A stretch of DNA of 64,000 nt, from assembly GCA_963764695.1 (NCBI GenBank), contig CAVXTW010000001.1:186001-250000 (forward strand), read 5' to 3'. Positions 47,580 to 56,544 of this stretch are shown one piece after another. The DNA is from DATFRY01 sp963764695. Its GTDB lineage: Bacteria > Myxococcota_A > Polyangia > Haliangiales > Haliangiaceae. The notes below the pieces were generated by a model. That model made no database searches. It saw only the letters and a list, made by a program, of their open reading frames with translations, and was not told the origin of the DNA. A program made the translations under genes and the position numbers. Position 1 is the first letter of the stretch; each line of letters starts with the position of its first letter.

Positions 47580-49373
47580 TCACGGGAACTCGACGACGGT
47601 GCTGGGCACGCCGACCGCGTCGGTGGTGACCGGGTCGCCGGTGTCGTTGACCACCCGGTCGATGGTGCCGGCGCCGAGGTTGACGGTCAGGATGCTGTGC
47701 AGACGCACGCCCGGCCTGACCGGGACCTCGAATCCGCGGCTGGTGTGGATGGTCGGGTTGACGTTGTTGAAGACGTAGCTGCCGCCGCCCCACAGCTCGT
47801 GGGTCCTGACCGAGCTCGCCACCTTGTAGGCGGCCCAGCCCAGGGAGCCGTCGTGCTGCCACGCCGCCTGGTCGGGCGGGTCGTAGGGCAGCTCGTTCTG
47901 GAACATGATCGTCCTGCCGCCCTCGCCGTTCCAGATGAGGTTGTACTTCTGGTAGTGCTCGACGAAGAGGCCCGTGGCGGTCACGTCGTGGCCATTGACG
48001 ACCACGCCGGTGTCCGCGGTGTTGACCGTCCAGCCGACGCCCGCGCCGTGGTCCGCGCGCCAGGCCCAGATGTGATCGAGGATGACGTCGTCGCTGTTGA
48101 CCTCGAGGCTCACCCGCGCCTTGCCCACGTCCGGTCCGCCGATGCGGAAGAAGACGTCTTGCAGCGCGGTCGGCGCGTCCCGGTGATCGCCGCGGCAGCT
48201 GCTGCCGCCGTGGCGCTTGCCGACGCGCAGCAGCGCCGGCGACTCGACGTCGCCCGCGTCGAACATCAGGCCGGCGATGTCAACCCCCTCGACGTCGGCG
48301 ACAGTCATCGGGACCGCGCCGTTCACCGCCGCCAGCGTGGCCAGCCCCATGCCCAGGACGATGGTGCCCCGCCGCACGACCTTGAGCGAGCGCTCGATGC
48401 CGTAGACCCCGGGCGTGAGGAGCAGGTGCTTGCCGCGCGAGAGCTGGCGGTTGATGTCGCGGGGCGAGTCGGACGGGCTGGCGATGTAGAACTCGCCGAT
48501 CGACAGCGAGCGGCCGGGCGTGGCTCCGCTCGCCCACGTCGTGCCCGACGAGTCGGTGCGCGCGTCCGGGACGAAGACGCGGTAGCGGCCGGACCCGTCG
48601 ACATACAGGTACGGCCGCTCGCGGCTGATCGGGTTGGTGTCCAGCGTCGTGTAGGTCGGGTTGGGAAACGTCTGCGCCGGCGCGCCCACGGTGCCGGCGA
48701 AGACCTGGTTCCACACCGCGTTCGACCAGGTGCCGATGACGCTGTCGCGCACCAGGAACTGCTGCTGCGAGCCGTTGACGACGGCGCCGGTCCTCGAGTC
48801 GGCGATGAAGCCGCCGCTGGCGAACTGCGGACCCGCCGTGCAGTAGTCCATCAGCGACAGCGTCCCGCCGACGACGTCGACCCGCCGCATCGGCGCCGCC
48901 TGCGAGACCGCCCAGAAGTTGGCCGACGCCCGGCAGTCGGCCAGCCCGGTGACCTGGATGGTCAGGTTGGACAGCGAGCGCCAGAAGTTGACCAGCGCGA
49001 AGCACCCGTCGGCGCCGCACTGGTTGTACACGTCGACGTGTCCGACGATGACCACGTCGCCCGGCGACTGTCCCAGCCCGGCCACCTCGGTGTAGTAGCC
49101 GACCTGCACGATGAGCGGCTCGGCCGCCGACCCGTAGGTGCCGGGCTTGAAGAGGAGCGCGTACCTTTCGCTGCCGAACTGGTTGGGCACTTGCTGCGCC
49201 GCGATGGCGTCGACGGTCGCCTGGATCTGGCTGGTCGGCATGCTCGGGTCGAAGATGATGACGTTCGGCCCGAAATCCGGCTGGCCGGAGCCAGCCGCGG
49301 GATCCGCGAGGAGAACGCGGGGGACCAGGAGCATCGCCGCGACGCAGCAGCCGAGAGCATTGCGCAGAGTCAT
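47580..49373 (-). CDS. Secreted right-handed beta-helix protein (polysaccharide-lyase-like)
   Basis: 597 aa from ATG 49373 with RBS AGGCAGG upstream; the earlier in-frame ATG at 49463 lacks a signal. Signal peptide CVAAMLLVPRVLLA. The repeats of a parallel beta-helix are visible: GYYTEVAGLGQSPGDVVIVG, LSNLTIQVTGLADC, MRRVDVVGGTLSLMDYC, VEGVDIAGLMFDAGDV, VSLEVNSDDVILDHIWAWRAD and GVVVNGHDVTATGLFVEHYQ. Similar proteins in actinobacteria are loosely called coagulation-factor 5/8 or adenylyl-cyclase-like, which I do not trust. A glycan lyase or glycan-binding role is plausible. No catalytic residues are assigned. Confidence 0.75.
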   Translation of the reverse strand: MTLRNALGCCVAAMLLVPRVLLADPAAGSGQPDFGPNVIIFDPSMPTSQIQATVDAIAAQQVPNQFGSERYALLFKPGTYGSAAEPLIVQVGYYTEVAGLGQSPGDVVIVGHVDVYNQCGADGCFALVNFWRSLSNLTIQVTGLADCRASANFWAVSQAAPMRRVDVVGGTLSLMDYCTAGPQFASGGFIADSRTGAVVNGSQQQFLVRDSVIGTWSNAVWNQVFAGTVGAPAQTFPNPTYTTLDTNPISRERPYLYVDGSGRYRVFVPDARTDSSGTTWASGATPGRSLSIGEFYIASPSDSPRDINRQLSRGKHLLLTPGVYGIERSLKVVRRGTIVLGMGLATLAAVNGAVPMTVADVEGVDIAGLMFDAGDVESPALLRVGKRHGGSSCRGDHRDAPTALQDVFFRIGGPDVGKARVSLEVNSDDVILDHIWAWRADHGAGVGWTVNTADTGVVVNGHDVTATGLFVEHYQKYNLIWNGEGGRTIMFQNELPYDPPDQAAWQHDGSLGWAAYKVASSVRTHELWGGGSYVFNNVNPTIHTSRGFEVPVRPGVRLHSILTVNLGAGTIDRVVNDTGDPVTTDAVGVPSTVVEFP

Positions 49374-49554
49374 GGGCCTGCCTGCCTTCCGAGAGGAGCG
49401 CCTCTCGAGATTGGAGGCGGAGCCACCCCGATTGCGGAACTGTGGCACGCCGGTCGAAGGCACTGCAAGGCGCGTCGAAGGCCGCTCCCGGGCGGCCGCT
49501 CGCCATGAGGAGCGCGCCCCCAGGTCACGACATGACCCGGACCAGCTGTCGGTC

Positions 49555-49983
49555 TCAGTAGTCGAGGGCGACCGACGCCCAGGCCTCGGAGACCGAGTAC
49601 GGGCTCGGGCAATCGAGATCGACGAACATCCAGTAGTTCGGCCTCACGTAGCCCTCCTTGCGCGTCTCGACCCAGTTGCCGTCGGTGCACAGAGTCTGGA
49701 GGTGGACCTCGAGCCAGACGCCGCCGTCCCAGGTGTAGATGCGGAAGTGGGTGTGGCCGCGGCCCGGGTTGTCCTCGTACGAGGTCCTCATGAACATGTC
49801 ACCGGCGTCGCCATCGAGAATCATGTCGTCGCCGCCCATCGGACCGGGCGCGTACATGGCGACGGCGCCGCGGTCAACCTCGGCGGTGCCGAGCTCCGGT
49901 TCTTCCTGCTCCGCGGCGCAGGCGGATGCGAGGACGCTCGCTGCGAAGAGCAGGGCGGCAGCGAGAAGGCGCAGTTCTGTCAT
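49555..49983 (-). CDS. Small lipoprotein
   Basis: 142 aa; ATG 49983 with a strong GGAGGTACTC. Lipobox LLFAASVLASACAAE with Cys at about residue 22. The mature protein is acidic with GRGHTHFRIYTWDGGVWLEVHL in the middle, and a pair of Cys (LQTLC, DLDC). No known family. A lone gene, divergent from the lipoprotein gene at 50305. Confidence 0.75.
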   Translation of the reverse strand: MTELRLLAAALLFAASVLASACAAEQEEPELGTAEVDRGAVAMYAPGPMGGDDMILDGDAGDMFMRTSYEDNPGRGHTHFRIYTWDGGVWLEVHLQTLCTDGNWVETRKEGYVRPNYWMFVDLDCPSPYSVSEAWASVALDY

Positions 49984-50304
49984 GAGTACCTCCGGGGCAC
50001 CGGTTGATCGGCTCCTCGACGGCCAGTGCAAGCAGAAAGCCATCCGCGCGGTGGAGCCGGCCGTCGCTCGCAGGCGGGCAGCAGCGTGTATCGCCGCGTT
50101 TCCCTCCTGGTGACGCTCTCCCCGGTGATGGTCCGGCCAGGTGGAGCTGCGTGACCCCGGGCGATGCGCACCCGCGCCATCGCCGCGAGATACCTCGGGC
50201 TGCGGTCTCTTCTGCGGTGCGGCGCGGAGGTGGTCCCCGATTTGCTCGGCGAGGAAGCAGGCGCTGACCCCGGGCCGTCAGGTCGGCAGAAAGAGATCGA
50301 GAAC
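49984..50304. other. Divergent intergenic region without a gene
   Basis: 321 nt between two divergent lipoprotein genes. Only short frames without coding character are seen. It should contain promoters for both. I could not identify paired hexamers or an operator; a repeat search by eye found nothing beyond a GGAG RBS on each side. Confidence 0.4.
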
Positions 50305-50850
50305 ATGAAGACGTCGATCGCGCTCATCCTGTGCATCGTCGGCCTCGCCGTCGCACTCCTCGCCTGCGAGCAGCCCCAGGACAGCGCGGAGGAGCTCGAG
50401 GAGGCCCACTCGGGCTCCTGGCCGCCGGTCCTCGAGTGCGCGCTCCACATCCTCGAGCCCGGAGCCGCGTCGTGCGAGCTTTACGCCTGTCGCGACGCGA
50501 TCGCGTCGTGCGGCGAGCAAGGCTACTGGCTGGGCTTCGGGCAGCCGTTCTGCCAGCTCTTCTCCGATGTCATCCGACCGCAGATGAGCCGGCCCGGCAG
50601 GCTCTGGGTCGACATCACCCGCACCTGTCTTCAGATCCAGGCCAACCGCATCTCGCCGTCGGCCACGTGCGAGGAGGTCTTCCAGGAGGCCACCGACTCG
50701 CATCCGGGTTGCTGGCTGCACGGCGGGTACTGCTGGCTCACGCCGGCCGACAAGCAGATCCTGGCCAACCTGCCGGTCGGGCCCGACATGGCCGAGTCGT
50801 TCGCGGAGTTCATCCGCGGACTGGACGAGACCTGCGCCAGCGCACCGTGA
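50305..50850 (+). CDS. Cys-rich lipoprotein of unknown function
   Basis: 181 aa from ATG 50305. Lipobox VGLAVALLACEQ with Cys at about residue 21. The mature part has about ten Cys in pairs (LECALHI, CELYACRDAIASCGEQG, TATCEEVF, GCWLHGGYCWL), pointing to several disulfides in an extracytoplasmic domain. Family not recognised. Its TGA overlaps an ATG that is in frame with the next gene (50850), but I prefer the next gene's start at 50910. Confidence 0.75.
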   Translation: MKTSIALILCIVGLAVALLACEQPQDSAEELEEAHSGSWPPVLECALHILEPGAASCELYACRDAIASCGEQGYWLGFGQPFCQLFSDVIRPQMSRPGRLWVDITRTCLQIQANRISPSATCEEVFQEATDSHPGCWLHGGYCWLTPADKQILANLPVGPDMAESFAEFIRGLDETCASAP

Positions 50851-50895
50851 TGCGGCTGCCCCGTGTCGGCGATGGCCCGGCCGGGATCCACCGAG

Positions 50896-50901
50896 TACCA
50901 T
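50896..50901 (+). promoter_or_regulatory. -10-like TACCAT 8 nt before the preferred start of the FHA/sigma-54 activator
   Basis: TACCAT ends 8 nt before the ATG at 50910. A leaderless transcript starting there would use that ATG, while the upstream ATG at 50850 would lie outside it. No Shine-Dalgarno precedes either codon strongly. Confidence 0.35.
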
Positions 50902-50909
50902 GGCCTGGA

Positions 50910-52208
50910 ATGGAGAGCGCGACGCTCGCGGTCCGGGGCGCGAAGGTTTTCATCCGGCAGTTCGAGGTGGTCGTGATCGACGGCGCCGATCGAGGCTCGC
51001 GCGTGGTGTCGCGGTCGGACGAGCTGTCGATCGGCACCAGCGAGGGCAACGACCTTCGCCTTGCCGATCGCTCGGTGTCGCGCCACCACTGCGCGCTGCG
51101 CGCCGACGAGCGCGGGCTGGCCCTCAAGGACCTGGGCAGCCGCAACGGCACCTTCATCGGCGACGTCGAGGTCAGGTCCTGCTACGTCAGGACCGGCGCG
51201 CGCTTCCGCGCCGGCCAGAGCCTGCTCGAGGTCCGCATCCTGGATCGCGATCTCGAGCAGCCGATCGCCACCGGCGACCGCTACGGCCCCATCATCGGCG
51301 GCAGCGTGGCGATGCGGCGCCTCTACCCGCTCATCGAGGAGTTCGGCAAGACATCGTCGACGGTGCTCATCGGCGGCGAGACCGGCACCGGCAAGGAGCT
51401 CATCGCCGAGGCGATCCACGAGGCCAGCGCGCGCCGCGGCGGGCCGTTCGTGATCGTCAACTGCAGCGCGCTGTCGCCCGAGCTGGCCGAGTCGGAGCTG
51501 TTCGGCCACGAGCGCGGCGCGTTCACCGGTGCCGAACAGTCGCGCGTCGGCGCGTTCGAGAGCGCCCGCTCCGGCACGGTGTTCCTCGACGAGATCGGCG
51601 AGCTGCCGCTCGCGCTGCAGCGGCTGCTCCTGCGCGTGCTCGAGAGCCGCACCATCCGGCGGGTTGGCTCCAACCATCACCATCCGGTTAACGTTCGCGT
51701 GATCGCGGCGAGCCACCGCGACCTGCGCGCCGAGGTCAACGAGAAGAGATTTCGTGCCGATCTCTATTACCGGCTAAACGTGCTGCGCATCGCGGTGCCG
51801 GCCTTGCGCGAGCGTACCGGCGACGTGGAGCTCCTGGCCGCGCATTTCTGGCGCGTGTTCCGTCCCGAGGCCGCGCCGCCGCCGTCATTGCTGCAGCACG
51901 TTGCGGGGCGAAGTTGGCCCGGTAACGTTCGTGAGCTGCGAAACACCGTCGAGCGCATCGCCCAGCTCGGCGACATGGCGACCAGCGCGCCGCGGCCCGC
52001 GCAGCAGCTCACTTATCGCGGGGCCAAGGAACGAGCCATCTGGGAGTGGGAGCGGGCGTGGATCGAACAGCTGCTGGCTGCGCACGGCAACAACCTTGCC
52101 CGCGCAGCGCGTGCGGCCAGGATGGGTCGCAGCCACCTGCGCCTGCTGGCCAGACGCCACAGCCTGTCCGTCGGCGGCGCGGCGGACTCGAGCGACGACC
52201 AGGATTGA
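50910..52208 (+). CDS. FHA-domain sigma-54-dependent transcriptional activator
   Basis: 432 aa from ATG 50910 (an ATG at 50850 would add 20 residues). FHA domain at about 14-110: LSIGTSEGNDLRLADRSVSRHHCAL and LGSRNGTFIGDVEV, a phosphothreonine-binding fold. AAA+ domain at about 125-350: Walker A GETGTGKE, GAFTGA (sigma-54 contact) in HERGAFTGAEQSR, Walker B-like TVFLDEIGEL, and arginine-finger region FRADLYYRLN. The C-terminal Fis-like HTH is AARAARMGRSHLRLLARRH. The FHA probably reads a phosphorylated kinase partner, and the next gene encodes such a kinase. Targets should have sigma-54 (-24/-12) promoters. Confidence 0.92.
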   Translation: MESATLAVRGAKVFIRQFEVVVIDGADRGSRVVSRSDELSIGTSEGNDLRLADRSVSRHHCALRADERGLALKDLGSRNGTFIGDVEVRSCYVRTGARFRAGQSLLEVRILDRDLEQPIATGDRYGPIIGGSVAMRRLYPLIEEFGKTSSTVLIGGETGTGKELIAEAIHEASARRGGPFVIVNCSALSPELAESELFGHERGAFTGAEQSRVGAFESARSGTVFLDEIGELPLALQRLLLRVLESRTIRRVGSNHHHPVNVRVIAASHRDLRAEVNEKRFRADLYYRLNVLRIAVPALRERTGDVELLAAHFWRVFRPEAAPPPSLLQHVAGRSWPGNVRELRNTVERIAQLGDMATSAPRPAQQLTYRGAKERAIWEWERAWIEQLLAAHGNNLARAARAARMGRSHLRLLARRHSLSVGGAADSSDDQD

Positions 52209-52235
52209 TCTGACGGCAAGTCGAGGGGCCTGCGA

Positions 52236-52241
52236 TATGAT
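52236..52241 (+). promoter_or_regulatory. -10-like TATGAT 11 nt before the kinase start
   Basis: TATGAT ends 11 nt before the ATG at 52253; no RBS sits between them. CTGACG (52210-52215) and TTGATC (52205-52210) lie at non-optimal -35 distances. Part of the leaderless pattern described in the findings. Confidence 0.35.
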
Positions 52242-52252
52242 CGAGTAGCGCG

Positions 52253-55084
52253 ATGCACGCTCCACAGCGCATCCAGCGATTCGAGGTGATCGATCACCTC
52301 GGCAGCGGCGGGATGGGTTCGGTCTTCCGTGCCCGCGATCCGCAGCTCGAGCGCGACGTGGCCATCAAGCTCCTGCTCGGCACGCCGACGCCGGGCGAGC
52401 TCTCGTTCAGCGAGACGGTCGATCTGCGCAGCGACGTGGCGGTGGGCGCCGAGGATCTGCTGCGCGAGGCGCGCATGATGGCGCGCCTGTCGCATCCCAA
52501 CGTGCTTCCGGTCTACGAGGTGGGGCTGTCGGACGGCGCGGTGTTCCTGGTCATGGAGCACATCGACGGGACCGATCTGTCGAGCTGGCTGGTGCAGCCG
52601 CGCACGACCGAGGCGATCCTCGACGTGTTCAGGCAGGCGGCGCTGGGTCTGCTGGCCGCCCACGAGCGCGGCATCGTGCACCGCGACATCAAGCCGGCCA
52701 ACATCCTCATCGGCGCCGACGGCCGCGTGCGGGTCGCCGACTTCGGACTGTCGCGGCTGACCTGTCGCCCGCAGTCGATGGTGCGGGTCGCGGAGGGGGG
52801 CGGCACGCCCTACTACATGGCGCCGGAGCTGTGGCGAGGCGACGCGGCGACGACGCAGTCGGACGTGTTCGCCCTGTGCACCGCGCTGCTCGATGCGCTG
52901 GACGCCTCCGAGCCGGGCAGCCGCGAGCGCACGCTGCGCGAGCGCGGGATCAGGCCGCGCCTGCGCGAGGCGCTGCGCCGCGGGGTGGCGGTCGATCCGG
53001 CCGTGCGCCCCGACACAGGTCAGCTCATCCGCGCCATCGAGGATCGCGCCCGTCGCTGGCGCGTGTGGGCGGTGGCGGCGGTGGCCGCGTGCGCCGCCGC
53101 GGTCGGCGGTCTGCTCGCGCTGCCCGGCGCGGTCGCCAGCGTGAGCGTGCGCGCGCCCGCCTGCGACGCCGACCAGCAGCGGCTCGTCCTGTGGAGCCCC
53201 GGCCGGCCCGCCCAGCTGCGCGCGCTCCTGGCCGGCGGCAAGGGCGTGGACGCCGGCGCCGATCGCGTGGTCGCCGATCTGGAGGCGTACAGAAGGCAGA
53301 TCGAGGCCGAGCACCTGGGCGCATGCCGGGCGGCGCGCGCGGGCGAGATCAGCGAGTCGCAGCGGCAGATGCGCGTCTCCTGCCTCGACCGGCGCGGGTT
53401 CGAGCTGGCCGGCACGGTCAACTTCCTCGCCGCCGCGAAGACGACCCTGACGGTGGCGCGCGAGGCGCTGAGCGCGCTCAAGCCGCCCGCCGAGTGCATC
53501 GAGATGATCGCGCCGCCCATCGCCGGCGATCGCGACGCGGTCGAGGAGCTGTGGCGCCGCTACGCGCGGAGCCGGGTCTACGCGGTGCCCGAGCGCGTCG
53601 CGGAGCAGGTGGCCGAGCTCGGCGCGATCGAGAAGCTGGCGGTGGAGAGCGGCGAGTCCGAGCTGGCCGCCACCGCGGCGCGCTGGCTCAGCATCTCGCA
53701 CCGCTTCAGCGACAACCTGCAGGAGGCCGACCGGGCGCTGGCGCGCGCACACCGCATCGCCAACGAGCTGCGCATGAGCAACCTGGCGGCGCGCGTCCTC
53801 GTCGATCGCACAAGCATCGCCTACATGCGCGGCGACGCCGCGGCGGCGCGCAGCTACGGCGAGCTGTCCCGCGACATCGCCGACCGTCCGACCACGCAGC
53901 CGGCCACGCGCGCCGCGGTCTACTGCGCGCTCGGGCGCGCCGCCCTGACCCGCGACGAGGCCCAGGAGGCGATCCGGAACTTCCAGCAGGCGCTCGATCT
54001 GCTCCGCACCACGCGGACGATCGCGCCGCCGACCGAGCTGGCCTGCCGCTACAGCTTCTTCGAGGCGCTCGAAGGGCTTCCGTCGCGGCCGCCGGGGGCG
54101 CCGGTCCCGCTCGATCTGGCCCGGGAGACGGCGGAGTACGCGCGCACCCAGATGGGCGAGCAGGACACCAACCACGGCCTGGCGCTCACCCAGGTGGCCC
54201 GGGCGCTGGTCGACAGCGGCCAGCGCGCGGAGGGGATCGAGCAGCACCGCAAGGGGCTCGACATCATCCGCAAGACGATGCCGGCCGCCAGCTCCAACGT
54301 GATCGTCGCGCGCGCCCGCCTGGCCTACTACCTGTACGACGACGGCAAGCTCGCGGCGGTCCGCGACGAGCTCGCACAGCTGGTCGCCGACATCGAGACG
54401 AACGAGTCGGTGCGCAGCCAGCGGCCGACGCTGCGTGCCTTCTTCGCGCTTGTCACCTTCGAGCTCGGCCGCGTCGAGGAGGGCCACGCGCTCGCCCTCC
54501 AGGCCCTGGAGGACGCCATCGCGCTGCTCGGCGTGGACCACGACCACACGCTGCAGCTGCGCGCGCAGGTCGCGACGCTGGAGCTGGAGATGGGCTCGAC
54601 CCGCTCGGCCGCCCGCCACCTCGACGCCCTCGAGCGCGTCATGCAGGCGCGCCCCGACGCGCGGCGCGCGTACCTGGCCGGCACGCTGCCGGTGTTGCGC
54701 GCCGAGCTGGCCATCCAGCAGGGCAAGCCGCGCGCCGCCGAGACCTCGCTGCGCGCGCTGCTGCGCGAGGCGCGCGACAACGACAGCCAGGCGGCGCTCT
54801 CCATGATGCTCGGCCACAGCCTGCTCGAGCAGGGCAAGCACGCCCGGGCCCGGCGCACGCTGCTGCGCTCGCTGGCGCGCGCGCGGGCCGCGAAGTGGCG
54901 GGTCGACAAGAGGGCGGTGATCGAGGCCAGGATCGCGGTCGCCGAGGCCAGGCTGGGGCGCAGGGCCGCCGCCCGCTCCCGCGCGCGCCGCATCCGCAAG
55001 GTCCTGGCCGGGACCGGTCACCTGACGGCCCGCGCCGACGTGGAGAGCGTGCTGTCCCGCCGCTCGCGCCGGTCGCGCCGCTGA
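52253..55084 (+). CDS. Ser/Thr protein kinase with C-terminal TPR region
   Basis: 943 aa. Kinase domain at about 10-262: GSGGMGSVFRARD (Gly loop), DVAIKLLLG (Lys), HRDIKPANIL (catalytic loop), DFGLSRL and GTPYYMAPEL. A transmembrane helix follows (about 264-288, WAVAAVAACAAAVGGLLAL). The remaining 650 residues are extracytoplasmic and almost entirely helical with TPR-like repeats (for example AARVLVDRTSIAYMRGDAAAARSY and LAYYLYDDGKLAAVRDELAQLV). It starts 44 nt after the FHA activator, so phosphorylation of, or signalling to, that activator is a natural hypothesis. Confidence 0.9.
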   Translation: MHAPQRIQRFEVIDHLGSGGMGSVFRARDPQLERDVAIKLLLGTPTPGELSFSETVDLRSDVAVGAEDLLREARMMARLSHPNVLPVYEVGLSDGAVFLVMEHIDGTDLSSWLVQPRTTEAILDVFRQAALGLLAAHERGIVHRDIKPANILIGADGRVRVADFGLSRLTCRPQSMVRVAEGGGTPYYMAPELWRGDAATTQSDVFALCTALLDALDASEPGSRERTLRERGIRPRLREALRRGVAVDPAVRPDTGQLIRAIEDRARRWRVWAVAAVAACAAAVGGLLALPGAVASVSVRAPACDADQQRLVLWSPGRPAQLRALLAGGKGVDAGADRVVADLEAYRRQIEAEHLGACRAARAGEISESQRQMRVSCLDRRGFELAGTVNFLAAAKTTLTVAREALSALKPPAECIEMIAPPIAGDRDAVEELWRRYARSRVYAVPERVAEQVAELGAIEKLAVESGESELAATAARWLSISHRFSDNLQEADRALARAHRIANELRMSNLAARVLVDRTSIAYMRGDAAAARSYGELSRDIADRPTTQPATRAAVYCALGRAALTRDEAQEAIRNFQQALDLLRTTRTIAPPTELACRYSFFEALEGLPSRPPGAPVPLDLARETAEYARTQMGEQDTNHGLALTQVARALVDSGQRAEGIEQHRKGLDIIRKTMPAASSNVIVARARLAYYLYDDGKLAAVRDELAQLVADIETNESVRSQRPTLRAFFALVTFELGRVEEGHALALQALEDAIALLGVDHDHTLQLRAQVATLELEMGSTRSAARHLDALERVMQARPDARRAYLAGTLPVLRAELAIQQGKPRAAETSLRALLREARDNDSQAALSMMLGHSLLEQGKHARARRTLLRSLARARAAKWRVDKRAVIEARIAVAEARLGRRAAARSRARRIRKVLAGTGHLTARADVESVLSRRSRRSRR

Positions 55085-55268
55085 GCAGGCGGACGAACGC
55101 GCGGCGCTCAGAATGGTGGCGGGCGGCGCCGCGCCGCGCTATGTCCGACTGCGCCCGCGGCCCAGCCTGTCGGCCATCCTCGATGCAAGGAGTGACCCGG
55201 TGCTGCCTGACCAGCTCAGAGGTTCGATTGCGAAGACGACCGTCGAGATCTTGAATCTGCGACCGGCG

Positions 55269-56483
55269 ATGTGTCTCGGCGTGGCGCTGATCGCGTCGGC
55301 ATGCGCCGGGTCGGCGCCGGCTTCGCGGCCCGCGGAGAGCGATGTCGAGCATGCCCGCCGGCTCCTGGCCGACGCCATCCTGTTCGACGGCCACAACGAC
55401 CTGCCGTGGGCCATCCGCACCGACAAGAAGGCCCCCGGCGACGTCGCGGCCTACGACCTGCGCAGGCGCACCGAGGGCCAGACCGATCTGCCGCGGCTGC
55501 GCCAGGGAGGCGTGAGCGCGCAGTTCTGGTCGGTCTACATCCCCGGCGAGCTGCCCGGCGGGTTCGCGCGCACGCAGCTCGAGCAGATCGACATCATGCG
55601 CCGGGTCATCGCGCGCTACCCGGACGCGCTGCAGCTGGCCGGCTCCGCGAAGGAGATCCGCGAGGCGAAGAAGGCCGGCCGCATCGGCTCCATGCTCGGC
55701 ATGGAGGGCGGCCATGCCATCGAGAACTCGCTCGGCGCGCTGCGCGCCTACTACGACCTCGGCGTGCGCTACATGACGCTCACGCACAACACCAACACCG
55801 ACTGGGCCGATTCGGCGGCCGACCTTCCCGCGCGCCACCACGGGCTGACCGCGTTCGGCGAGCAGGTCGTCCTCGAGATGAATCGCCTCGGCATGCTGGT
55901 GGACCTGTCGCACACATCGGCCGAGACCATGGAGGACGCGCTGCGCGTGTCGCGCGCCCCGGTCATCTTCTCGCACTCGTCGGCGCGCGGTGTGTGCGAC
56001 GTGCCGCGCAACGTGCCCGACGAGATCTTGAAGAAGCTGCCGGCCAACGGCGGGGTCGTGATGATCACGTTCGTGGCCGGCTTCGTCGACCCGGCGGTGG
56101 CCAAGGTGGTGCAGCCGCTGATCGAGGAGTACAACCGCCGGTCGCGCGGCCTCAAGACCGACGCGGAGCGCAACGCGCTGTTCGAGGAGCTCAAGGCCCG
56201 GGTGAAGGTGCCGCCCACCTCGATCGCCACGGTGGCCGACCACATCGAGTACGTGCGGCGGGTGGCCGGCGTCGAGCACATCGGCCTGGGCGGCGACTTC
56301 GACGGCAACACCGAGTGGCCGGTCGGGCTCTCGGATGTCTCGATGTACCCGAACCTGTTCGCCGAGCTCATCCGCCGCGGCTGGTCCGACCGTGACCTGA
56401 CCCTGCTGGCGGGCGAGAACGTGCTGCGGGCGCTGGAAAAGGCCGAGCGAGTCTCCGCCGAGCTGCAGCGTCAGCCTCGGTGA
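55269..56483 (+). CDS. Membrane dipeptidase (M19/renal dipeptidase family), secreted lipoprotein
   Basis: 404 aa from ATG 55269 (MCLGVALIASACAGS), which carries a lipobox; the upstream in-frame ATG at 55113 has no signal. M19 metal ligands and motifs: LFDGHNDLPW (HxD), GMEGGHAI (bridging Glu), VDLSHTSAETM (His) and VIFSHSSARGVCDV (His), then GLGGDFDGN (catalytic Asp region). It hydrolyses dipeptides, often with D-residues at the second position, or beta-lactams, in the periplasm or at the outer surface. Full length. Likely a nutrient or peptidoglycan-turnover enzyme. Confidence 0.92.
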   Translation: MCLGVALIASACAGSAPASRPAESDVEHARRLLADAILFDGHNDLPWAIRTDKKAPGDVAAYDLRRRTEGQTDLPRLRQGGVSAQFWSVYIPGELPGGFARTQLEQIDIMRRVIARYPDALQLAGSAKEIREAKKAGRIGSMLGMEGGHAIENSLGALRAYYDLGVRYMTLTHNTNTDWADSAADLPARHHGLTAFGEQVVLEMNRLGMLVDLSHTSAETMEDALRVSRAPVIFSHSSARGVCDVPRNVPDEILKKLPANGGVVMITFVAGFVDPAVAKVVQPLIEEYNRRSRGLKTDAERNALFEELKARVKVPPTSIATVADHIEYVRRVAGVEHIGLGGDFDGNTEWPVGLSDVSMYPNLFAELIRRGWSDRDLTLLAGENVLRALEKAERVSAELQRQPR

Positions 56484-56544
56484 GAAGGCGACGCAGGCGG
56501 CACGGCGAGCGCCACGGCGCCGGGCATCGTGGTACGAGTGGATC

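Noticed and set aside
49430..49475. Sigma-54-like TGGCACG near 49445
   Set aside because: The matching TTGC element at the right spacing is missing on both strands.
52013..55021. Minus-strand frame of about 1000 codons opposite the TPR kinase
   Set aside because: The plus strand has all kinase motifs in order; the minus frame is a shadow.
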